From the NCBI GenBank assembly GCA_946886925.1, contig CAMPJQ010000145.1, forward strand, positions 1 to 6,857: DNA of 6,857 nucleotides, given 5' to 3'. The stretch is from an uncultured Terrimonas sp. (GTDB lineage Bacteria; Bacteroidota; Bacteroidia; Chitinophagales; Chitinophagaceae). Each line of letters opens with the position of its first letter. The stretch's first letter is position 1. The notes beneath the pieces were generated by a model, which saw only the letters and a program-made list of their open reading frames with translations, was not told where the DNA came from and ran no database searches. Below, piece by piece: positions 1-6,300 of the stretch. The position numbers were made by a program, and so were the translations under genes.

Positions 1-58
1 TATATTAGCAGTCCCAATATCGTACGAAAGAAACTAGAATTTAAAACAATACCGCCTA

Positions 59-87
59 TTTGGTATTAACTTCTACTTCTTTATAAT
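59..87 (+). promoter_or_regulatory. possible promoter of the sigma factor gene
   Basis: A TTTG at 59-62 is followed after 19 bp by TATAAT at 82-87. The TTTG and the spacing fit the Bacteroidota -33 element, but the downstream element resembles the E. coli -10 more than the Bacteroidota TAnnTTTG. It would place transcription start a few tens of bases before the ATG at 135. In AT-rich DNA such matches arise by chance, so this is only a candidate. No gene is visible in bases 1-134. Confidence 0.2.
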
Positions 88-91
88 GCTA

Positions 92-112
92 TTGGGGATA
101 TCAAAATCCCAA
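92..112 (+). promoter_or_regulatory. small hairpin in the leader of the sigma factor gene
   Basis: GGGAT (95-99) pairs with ATCCC (106-110) around a 6-base loop. The stem extends by TT (92-93) with AA (111-112) if G94 is bulged. It ends 22 bases before the sigma factor ATG. No T-run follows on either strand, so it does not look like a terminator. It could be a leader structure or an operator half-site pair, or chance. Confidence 0.25.
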
Positions 113-134
113 CCATTAAAAACCGTAGAAGTTT

Positions 135-716
135 ATGAAATCCCTAACCAATCTGCCTGACCAGCAATTGATCCACCAGTTTATGGGTGGAGATGCGTCT
201 GCACTCGAGATCCTCATTGTCCGCCACAAGGACAAGATTTACACTTCCATTTTTCTTCTGGTAAAAGACAAGTACCTGGCCGAAGACATTTTTCAGGATG
301 TTTTTATCAGGGTTATTGACACTATTCGTAGTGGCCGCTACACAGAAGAAGGAAAATTTCTGCCCTGGGCTATGCGTATTGCCCACAACCTGTGCGTAGA
401 TCATTTCCGCAAGGTTAAACGCACTCCTGCTATTAAAACCGGAGACGATCGCGACATTTTTGAAGTGATCAATTTTTCAGAGGATGGAGTAGACCGCCGG
501 ATGATGCAGCGCCAAAGTCATGACCGCGTTCGCGAAATGCTTGATCGTTTGCCTGAAGATCAACGCGAAGTGATCATTTTAAGACATTACGCCGAGTTAA
601 GCTTTAAAGAAATTGCTACGTTAACCGATTGCAGTATCAATACCGCTTTAGGACGTATGCGTTACGGTTTAATCAACCTGCGCAAAATGATGCAGGAAAA
701 ACAAATTGCATTGTAA
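135..716 (+). CDS. ECF-type RNA polymerase sigma factor (sigma-70 family)
   Basis: This 193-residue protein is a group IV (extracytoplasmic function type) sigma factor that would direct core RNA polymerase to a set of promoters. Only the two domains that define the group are present. Sigma region 2 spans about residues 22-96, with the -10 recognition and melting helices around GKFLPWAMRIAHNLCVDHFRK (73-93). Sigma region 4 spans about 133-186, with LPEDQREVIILRHY leading into a helix-turn-helix (FKEIATLTDCSINTALGRMRYG, 157-178) for -35 contact. The linker holds a charged stretch, KTGDDRDIF. The ATG at 135 puts region 2 at the usual distance from the N-terminus. No anti-sigma factor gene adjoins it: a terminator begins 18 bases after the stop and the next gene faces it. 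From memory, near-identical sigma factors are conserved in Chitinophagaceae, which suggests a housekeeping or general stress role, but its regulon is unknown. The family call is secure; the role is not. Confidence 0.96.
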   Translation: MKSLTNLPDQQLIHQFMGGDASALEILIVRHKDKIYTSIFLLVKDKYLAEDIFQDVFIRVIDTIRSGRYTEEGKFLPWAMRIAHNLCVDHFRKVKRTPAIKTGDDRDIFEVINFSEDGVDRRMMQRQSHDRVREMLDRLPEDQREVIILRHYAELSFKEIATLTDCSINTALGRMRYGLINLRKMMQEKQIAL

Positions 717-734
717 CACACATCTACTCAATGA

Positions 735-772
735 AAAGGGGTTGTATATTTTTATACAGCCCCTTTCTTTTT
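735..772 (+). terminator. strong intrinsic terminator after the sigma factor gene, possibly bidirectional
   Basis: AAAGGGGTTGTATA (735-748) pairs with TATACAGCCCCTTT (753-766): 14 pairs with one T-G wobble (742/759) and a TTTT loop. On the + strand it is followed by C and five T (767-772), as expected for a rho-independent terminator. On the minus strand the stem is followed by TTTT from the A-run at 734-737, so it may also stop transcripts of the facing DsbD-domain gene, whose stop codon lies 31 bases away. It is the only structure in the 81-bp convergent gap. Confidence 0.85.
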
Positions 773-797
773 CCCTGATCCTTTACCCTGAATATTT

Positions 798-1259
798 TTA
801 TCCGCCTATATTTACTTTGAAAGAAACTTCTGCAGGAGGCAAACACTCCTTATCATCGCACACCATAAACTCTACAGAACCACCTACATTCGTTTTTATC
901 TTCTTCTTGAGTTTTACCAATTGTACAAATTCTACCTTATTTTCATAATAATTCACATCACCTCCCCACACTTCTTCATGTTTTCTTACCATTTTACCTA
1001 TTTCTTTAACCTTACCACTTAAATCTATCAATGGATTACGGGTAAAAGTAAATGCAGTGGCTACCGGACCTTCAACACCAACATTCTGGGCATACATGTG
1101 GTATTTACCGTTTATATCGGCTGTAAAACGGACCTCATAAGTATCGGCTGCAATTTTTTTAGACGAAAAATTCCAGTTTACCATCCTGGCAGACCCGTTT
1201 TGTGCAAAAAGGATATGTGCACAAAATATAAGGGTTATAAATAGTACGATTCTTTTCAT
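798..1259 (-). CDS. secreted stand-alone DsbD N-terminal-domain protein
   Basis: A 153-residue protein that starts with a typical signal peptide (MKRIVLFITLIFCAHILFAQ, cleavage likely near residues 19-20). The rest reads as one beta-rich domain like the N-terminal domain of the thiol:disulfide reductase DsbD. Near its C-terminus, VCDDKECLPP (133-142) holds Cys134 and Cys139, which match in place the redox cysteine pair followed by a Pro-Pro turn in DsbD-alpha. That domain passes electrons to periplasmic thiol proteins. The membrane domain and C-terminal thioredoxin domain of full DsbD are absent, and no partner is encoded here. I chose the ATG at 1259 over the in-frame one at 1298 because it begins directly with the basic and hydrophobic parts of the signal peptide. 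The upstream neighbour on the same strand is purQ, 69 bp away, so read-through is possible. Cys13 lies in the signal peptide without a lipobox. Domain assignment is fairly confident; the partner and any redox role are inferred. Confidence 0.8.
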   Translation of the reverse strand: MKRIVLFITLIFCAHILFAQNGSARMVNWNFSSKKIAADTYEVRFTADINGKYHMYAQNVGVEGPVATAFTFTRNPLIDLSGKVKEIGKMVRKHEEVWGGDVNYYENKVEFVQLVKLKKKIKTNVGGSVEFMVCDDKECLPPAEVSFKVNIGG

Positions 1260-1320
1260 AATGCTATGCTTTAAACGCAGGCACGCGACAAATTTCATAT
1301 AAAAAGACTTAAATATTTGC

Positions 1321-1328
1321 CAAAAATA
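1321..1328 (-). promoter_or_regulatory. possible -7 element for the DsbD-domain gene
   Basis: Read on the minus strand, 1328 to 1321 is TATTTTTG, a full match to the Bacteroidota -7 consensus TAnnTTTG. It lies just after the purQ stop codon and would give the DsbD-domain gene its own start with a leader of roughly 55 bases. No TTTG or TTG is found at the expected 19-21 bp upstream; the nearest TTG on that strand (1345-1343) is only 14 bp away. The site may be chance, in which case the gene depends on read-through from purQ. Confidence 0.25.
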
Positions 1329-2012
1329 CTATCCCACGGCCACAAGGCATTTTTCTGCAATAAGTAAATCGCTCAGTACTTTTCTGCCGTCTGTATTTCC
1401 CAATGCTTCATTACATGCTCTTTCGGGGTGCGGCATCATGCCAAAAACATTTCGGGTGGCGTTGGTTATGCCGGCTATATTTCGCAGGCTCCCATTTGGA
1501 TTGGCAGCAGCGGTTATTTCACCAGATGCATTACAATAACGATAAATCACCTGGTTATTTTCTTCCAGCAGATTGAGCGTTTTTTCGTCTGCATAATATC
1601 TTCCTTCCCCATGGGCTAAAGGAATTTTTGCCGGTATTCCATCTTCTCCTTTTATATATACATTCTGGCAAACGAATTTCATATTTTCATTACGCAATAA
1701 AACGCCTGGCAACAACCCTGCTTCGCATAATATTTGGAATCCATTGCAAATACCTAATACTTTACCACCTCTTTGAGCAAACGCAATCACGCTTTGCATC
1801 ATAGGGCTAAACCTGGCAATTGCACCGCAACGCAGGTAATCTCCATAAGAAAACCCTCCCGGTAAAACGATGCAGTCGTCTTTATCGAATGCACTGAGAT
1901 CCTTATCCTTATGCCAAAGTTCAATCACTTCATAATCAAGGTCTTCTCTCAGCGCATAAATCATATCACTGTCGCAATTTGAGCCTGGAAAAACTACTAC
2001 GCCAAATTTCAT
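1329..2012 (-). CDS. purQ: phosphoribosylformylglycinamidine synthase subunit PurQ (glutamine amidotransferase)
   Basis: PurQ releases ammonia from glutamine and feeds it to PurL, which converts formylglycinamide ribonucleotide to the amidine, the fourth step of de novo purine synthesis in the cytoplasm. The 227 residues equal the length of Bacillus-type PurQ. The N-terminal FPGSNCD (8-14) and [15 protein letters not shown] (52-66) are family signatures. The class I amidotransferase triad is complete: Cys89 in GICNGFQIL (87-95), and His195 and Glu197 in MPHPER. The start at 2012 was chosen because the protein then begins [12 protein letters not shown] as in the family, and because the longer ATG at 2060 lies within the promoter. 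The separate subunit implies the split PurS/PurQ/PurL enzyme, not the single long PurL; purS and purL are not in this window. The gene may be co-transcribed with the DsbD-domain gene downstream. Confidence 0.97.
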   Translation of the reverse strand: MKFGVVVFPGSNCDSDMIYALREDLDYEVIELWHKDKDLSAFDKDDCIVLPGGFSYGDYLRCGAIARFSPMMQSVIAFAQRGGKVLGICNGFQILCEAGLLPGVLLRNENMKFVCQNVYIKGEDGIPAKIPLAHGEGRYYADEKTLNLLEENNQVIYRYCNASGEITAAANPNGSLRNIAGITNATRNVFGMMPHPERACNEALGNTDGRKVLSDLLIAEKCLVAVG

Positions 2013-2030
2013 AACTGGTTTATTATAATG

Positions 2031-2061
2031 CAAAGTTATGCTGTTGAGAGGATATAGCAAA
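2031..2061 (-). promoter_or_regulatory. Bacteroidota-type promoter of purQ
   Basis: On the minus strand a TTTG (2061-2058) is followed after exactly 19 bp by TAACTTTG (2038-2031). Both elements and the spacing match the Bacteroidota primary sigma consensus (TTTG, 19-21 bp, TAnnTTTG) without mismatch. The predicted transcription start falls roughly 10-15 bases before the ATG at 2012, giving a very short, A-rich leader with no Shine-Dalgarno sequence, as is common in this phylum. Confidence 0.7.
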
Positions 2062-2139
2062 TCAGGGCAAGGTTGAATACCAAAATATCAATTCCGACAC
2101 ATAGGTTGAGTTTGCAGCTTTATTTTTTATTTTCTGCAT

Positions 2140-2166
2140 TATTTTCGAATTATTTGCGTATTTATG
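2140..2166 (+). promoter_or_regulatory. candidate -7 elements upstream of murQ
   Basis: Two overlapping candidates each match TAnnTTTG at all but one base: TATTTTCG (2140-2147), with a TTTG 25 bp upstream at 2111-2114, and TATTTATG (2159-2166), with an imperfect TCTG 22 bp upstream at 2133-2136. The spacing is longer than the usual 19-21 bp for both. Either would give a leader of about 60-80 bases and would favour a murQ start at 2233 over the in-frame ATG at 2164. Confidence 0.2.
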
Positions 2167-2187
2167 TGGTTTACGCTTATATTTATG

Positions 2188-2209
2188 CGTGTTTATGCAC
2201 TTAAACGCG
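2188..2209 (+). promoter_or_regulatory. hairpin just upstream of the murQ start
   Basis: CGTGTTTA (2188-2195) pairs with TAAACGCG (2202-2209): eight pairs with one T-G wobble around a 6-base loop (TGCACT). It ends 23 bases before the ATG at 2233 and would sit in the murQ leader RNA. The left part also contains two copies of TTTATGC (2182-2188 and 2192-2198) 10 bp apart. It could be a leader structure affecting translation, an operator, or chance. Confidence 0.25.
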
Positions 2210-2232
2210 TTAATTCAGCTAAAAATTACCAT

Positions 2233-3042
2233 ATGATGCTTACAACAGAGATGCCATCAAAGTTTGACGGACTGGAGAAAATGACAGTAATGGAAATATT
2301 AGAGGGTATCAATAGCGAGGATCAGACTGTTTCATTGGCAGTGGCAAAAGCCATTCCCCAGATAAACGCCCTTGTAACCGCCATTGTGAAAAGAATGAAA
2401 AAAGGGGGGCGTCTTTTTTATATTGGCGCGGGTACCAGTGGCAGGCTTGGTATATTGGATTCATCCGAATGCCCCCCAACATTTGGTGTACCCGAAGACT
2501 GGGTTATAGGCATTATGGCCGGAGGGGATGGCGCCATAAGAAAAGCCATTGAATTTGCTGAAGACAATAAGGACAAAGCCATTAATGATCTGGAAGAATA
2601 TGCGATCAACAAATTAGATTCCATTATCGGTATAGCCGCCTCCGGCACCACACCTTATGTTATTGGAGGCGTAGAAAGTGCCAGGAAATTTGGATTGCTC
2701 ACAGGTTGTATCACCTGCAATATGAATACACCACTGGGAGCATCTGTACAATACCCCGTTGAAATAGTAACAGGAGCAGAATTTATAACCGGCAGTACCC
2801 GCATGAAGGCCGGAACCGCTCAAAAACTTGCATTAAATATGATCTCTACAGCGGTAATGATACAATTGGGCCGGGTAAAAGGAAACAAAATGGTAGATAT
2901 GAAACTGAGCAATAATAAACTGATCGCGCGGGGGGTAAATATTGTTATGAAGGAACTGAATGTTGACCGGAAAACGGCAAAACAGCTTATTGCAGAAAAT
3001 AAAAATGTACGAAAAGCCCTTGAAGCGAGGAGACAGATCTAA
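2233..3042 (+). CDS. murQ: N-acetylmuramic acid 6-phosphate etherase MurQ
   Basis: MurQ cleaves the D-lactyl ether of MurNAc-6-phosphate, yielding GlcNAc-6-phosphate and D-lactate, in the cytoplasm. It feeds wall-derived MurNAc into amino-sugar metabolism. The 269 residues form a SIS (sugar isomerase) domain with the family's hallmark blocks: FYIGAGTSGRLGILDSSECPPTFGVP (62-87), IAASGTTPYVIGG (134-146), and GSTRMKAGTAQKLALNM (187-203) followed by GNKMVDM (217-223). Glu79 in SSECPP and Glu110 in FAEDN keep the 31-residue spacing of the E. coli catalytic pair Glu83 and Glu114. A small helical tail (about 241-264) follows. It is somewhat shorter than the E. coli enzyme (298), which I believe is normal in Bacteroidota. 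I start at the tandem ATG (2233 or 2236) because MLTTEMPSKFDGLEKM aligns with known N-termini; the in-frame ATG at 2164 adds 23 unrelated residues. Its divergent neighbour is purQ; a susC-like gene follows 303 bp downstream on the same strand. No MurNAc kinase or transporter is visible in the window. Confidence 0.97.
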   Translation: MMLTTEMPSKFDGLEKMTVMEILEGINSEDQTVSLAVAKAIPQINALVTAIVKRMKKGGRLFYIGAGTSGRLGILDSSECPPTFGVPEDWVIGIMAGGDGAIRKAIEFAEDNKDKAINDLEEYAINKLDSIIGIAASGTTPYVIGGVESARKFGLLTGCITCNMNTPLGASVQYPVEIVTGAEFITGSTRMKAGTAQKLALNMISTAVMIQLGRVKGNKMVDMKLSNNKLIARGVNIVMKELNVDRKTAKQLIAENKNVRKALEARRQI

Positions 3043-3067
3043 GCACATCATTTATGCGGCTATCTAA

Positions 3068-3114
3068 TGTTTTTTGCATTTTTAATCTGTTTTTTGCATG
3101 TTATTGCATTTTTA
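3068..3114 (+). repeat. phased TTGCAT direct repeats
   Basis: TGTTTTTTGCAT occurs exactly twice, at 3068-3079 and 3088-3099, 20 bp apart. A third TTGCAT lies at 3104-3109, and TTGCATTTTTA is shared by 3074-3084 and 3104-3114. The three TTGCAT cores start at 3074, 3094 and 3104, i.e. at steps of 20 and 10 bp, close to whole helical turns, so the cores would face the same side of the helix. This could be a regulator array or intrinsically bent T-tract DNA; low-complexity chance is also possible. Confidence 0.5.
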
Positions 3115-3131
3115 TACTTATCTTGTTCAAA

Positions 3132-3151
3132 CAATTGATATATCTCAATTG
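3132..3151. promoter_or_regulatory. 20-bp palindrome, operator-like
   Basis: CAATTGA (3132-3138) and TCAATTG (3145-3151) are perfect inverted arms of 7 bp around the 6-bp spacer TATATC. The size and shape fit a binding site for a dimeric helix-turn-helix regulator. It lies 195 bp before the susC start and 90 bp after the murQ stop. No regulator gene is visible nearby, so the partner is unknown. Confidence 0.4.
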
Positions 3152-3174
3152 AAATTAAGTATTCGCGAAATAAG

Positions 3175-3198
3175 GGGTATTCACGATACCCATTTTTT
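3175..3198 (+). terminator. possible intrinsic terminator after murQ or attenuator before susC
   Basis: GGGTAT (3175-3180) pairs with ATACCC (3186-3191) around a TCACG loop, followed by one A and six T (3193-3198). The stem is short (6 bp) but half GC and the T-run is good. It could end the murQ transcript, 133 bases past its stop, or act within a susC leader if that promoter lies further upstream. Confidence 0.45.
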
Positions 3199-3345
3199 GA
3201 CAACACGGGGGGTAAGCTGCTGTGTTTCTGAAGCAGGGATGAATGAACCCAATTCAAATAAATCATTAAAATTTAACCATTGCCGCTTAAACCCGGCGCA
3301 CAACAAATATAATTTCCTTTAATCTTTATCACTAAAACGATTGCT

Positions 3346-6300
3346 ATGACCAAACTTCAGCGCTTTTTGCTCCTGACAGGCATTTTGCTTTGTCATTTGT
3401 CGCTGCCGGCACAGGAAAAAACTATAACCGGCCGCGTTGTATCTAAAAATGAAAAAGAGCCGCTTCCTGGCGTATCCGTAACCAATATTGCTACAAACAG
3501 CAATGCGATCACCGATGAAAACGGGAATTTCCGTATTGCTGCACAAACGGGACAAAGACTGAGCTTTTCATTTGTAGGGTTTAAAACAGGCTTCTTTACG
3601 GTAGCCGCCTCCAGTAAGCTCACTATTGAACTGGAAAATGCAGATAACGTTCTGGATGATGTAGTGATAGTAGGATATGGTACGCAAAAAAGAGGAAACC
3701 TCACCGGCGCAGTTGCCACTATTGACGTACAGAAATCCGTACAGAACAGGCCCGTAGCAGATGTGGGCAGAGCTATGCAGGGTGGAGCGGCCGGGCTAAG
3801 CGTTACAATTCCCAGCGGTGAAATAGGCTCTGATCCTATCATCAAGATTCGTGGCCAAATGGGCTCTTTCCAGGGTGGTGCTTCTCCGCTGATATTGCTC
3901 GATAATGTTGAAATACCCAGCATACAACTGGTCAATCCGAACGATATTGCCAATATAACCATCTTAAAAGACGCAGCAGCGGCCTCTATTTATGGTTCAA
4001 AAGCGTCCTTCGGGGTAATATTAATTACTACCAAAAAAGGCGCCGCCGGCGGCAAACCACAGGTTAGCTATACAAACAACTTTTCCTGGCAAAATGTATG
4101 GAAAGACCTGGAGATGGCGCGTGTAAACGGATTGAAATATACTGTTGACGCCGCAGAACGGGTAGGTACTTTTACGCCAACAGGCGCTTTTTATTATGTA
4201 GACAGGGGGAGTTACGAAAAGGCGGTTGCGTGGAATGAAAAATATGGTAATACAATAGGCAAAGATGATCCTACCGTTTTTGGAAGAGATTGGTTTGTAC
4301 AGGGTTCCAATCAAAAAATGGGTGTGCGCACATATGATCCTTACGATTATATGGTAAAAGAATGGGCTCCTACGCAGCAGCACAATCTCTCATTCGGGCT
4401 TACAACAGGTAAAACTTCCTATAACCTGGGATTGGGGCTCCTGGATCAGAGCGGCATGATAAAGCCTGCTAAAAAGGACCAGTTTACAAGGTATAATGCA
4501 TCGCTGAAAATATCGAGTGAGATCAATAAGTACCTGACCGTAAGGGGAGGCGCATTATATTCTCAAAGGAATAAAGAATATCCATATGTAACGAGTTCTA
4601 CTACTGCCGACCCGTGGTTGTACCTGTATCGCTGGGGGCCTTTATACCCGTTTGGCAATGATCAGAACGGCGACCCCATCCGCAGCCCCGTAAGTGAAAT
4701 GGCGGCAGCTAATACCGCTAATATTCTGCAGAATTATACTAACATGAGTCTGGGTGCTACCGTAAATATATTAAGCAATTGGAAAGTAGACTTTGACTAT
4801 ACCAACACCAACCAGGAGGAGTTGTGGAAGCGGCCAGGTACCAGGTATACCGCCCGTAACTCATGGGTTGCGCCAAAGGCCAGAGTTGATGCAGATGGCA
4901 ACCCGCTATATGTAAATGATGCCGGGCAGGTGGTATCTTCTACCGACCCCGGCGCAACCCCGGCTTATGACCTGTCTTATGACACGTACACTTCGTATGG
5001 TGCTAACCCGGATCATTTCGCCAGAACCGCTACAAACTTTTCGAGCAATACCATTAACGCATATACTACGTATAATCTTGACTTAGGCGCTGATCACAGG
5101 TTCAAATTTATTGCGGGTATCAACCGCGTTACCGCTACTACTGAATGGCAGTTTTCGCAGGTTACCAACCTGTCGGATATTACAAATCCACAATTTAATT
5201 TTGGAACAGGCACCCAAACCATTGACGGAGATAAGTTTTGGGAATCACAGTTAGGTTATTTTGGCCGTATCAATTATGCGTTCAAAGAAAAATATCTTCT
5301 TGAGGGCAATCTGCGTTATGATGGTTCCTCAAAGTTTCCAACAGATTTAAAATGGCGTTGGTTTCCCTCTTTTTCTGCAGGCTGGGTAGCCAGCGAAGAA
5401 GCGTTTATGGAATGGACCCGACCGGTATTAAGTTCTCTTAAATTCCGTGGCTCATGGGGTTCCATCGGAGACCAAAGCGTTCCAAATAATCTGTATATAG
5501 CAATCATGCCCAGCGGACAATCTACCTGGATTGGCGGAAACGGGGCAAGGGTTAATTATGTAGGCTCTCCGGCCGCTGTTGCGACAAGCATACGCTGGCA
5601 GGATATAGTAACCACCAACTTTGGAGTAGATGCCGGATTTTTAAATGGCAGGCTCAATGTGAATTTTGACATCTTCCAAAGAAATACCAACAACATGATC
5701 GTACCGGCGGAAGGCATTCCTTTAACCTTTGGTACAGGCGCTCCTCAGAGCAATTATGGCGCTCTGAAAACCAAAGGCTGGGATCTTGGACTGTCTTTCA
5801 ACCACAGATTTGAAAATGGATTAGGTATAAATATCAGCGGTAATCTTTCTGATTCAAAAACCATTTTAACCGCCTATGGCTCAGGCACCCAGGTTACGGG
5901 AAACTACAATGGCAAAGTGATAGGCGAAATATGGGGATATCGTACAGACCGTTTATATCAAACAGACGACTTTGTATCAGACGGCTCAGGCAATCCTGCA
6001 TTGATAACTTTAACCGATGCTGAAACGGCATTGTATGCCGGCAAACAGGCCTATCAGTTAAAACCCGGGGCAGATGGCAAGAAGCCGGTTTACCAGGCAT
6101 ATCTGCAAAACTCCGCCAACTTCAGGTTTGGCCCCGGCGATGTAAAGTTTAAAGACATGAACGGTGATGGAGAGATCAACAATGGCAAAGGCACATTAGA
6201 CGATCACGGAGACCTGGAAATAATAGGCAATTCTAATCCGAGGTATGAATACGGCTTCAGAATAGGAGCTGATTACAAAGGTTTTGATATCAGCGCGTTT

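Larger units (their letters stand above)
3043..3345. other. 303-bp gap between murQ and the susC-like gene
   Basis: No credible gene is present; the short open frames here are AT-rich and lack family features. The left third carries T-rich phased TTGCAT repeats, the middle a 20-bp palindrome (3132-3151), an 8-bp TTCGCGAA palindrome (3162-3169) and a terminator-like hairpin, and the right third is A/T-rich leader sequence before the ATG at 3346. I found no full-consensus TAnnTTTG on the + strand here, so the susC promoter is either atypical or activator-dependent. A perfect TATATTTG does occur on the minus strand at 3311-3304, without a matching -33 element. Confidence 0.6.

Noticed and set aside
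706..948. 80-codon open frame on the + strand after the sigma factor
   Set aside because: It runs through the terminator hairpin and antisense to the DsbD-domain gene, and its translation shows no protein-like pattern.
2164..2232. Longer murQ start at 2164
   Set aside because: The 23 extra residues do not resemble MurQ N-termini, would encode the leader hairpin, and overlap the likely promoter region.
3098..3322. 74-codon open frame in the murQ-susC gap
   Set aside because: It spans the palindrome and the terminator-like hairpin and has no recognisable family features; it looks like a chance frame in AT-rich DNA.
3346..3417. Lipoprotein signal in the SusC N-terminus (Cys16)
   Set aside because: The residues before it are Leu-Leu, not the small residue needed at -1 of a lipobox; an ordinary signal peptide ending near Ala-Gln fits better.
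3393..3962. 189-codon open frame on the minus strand inside susC
   Set aside because: It is antisense to the conserved plug and sandwich region of SusC; a shadow of the real coding strand.
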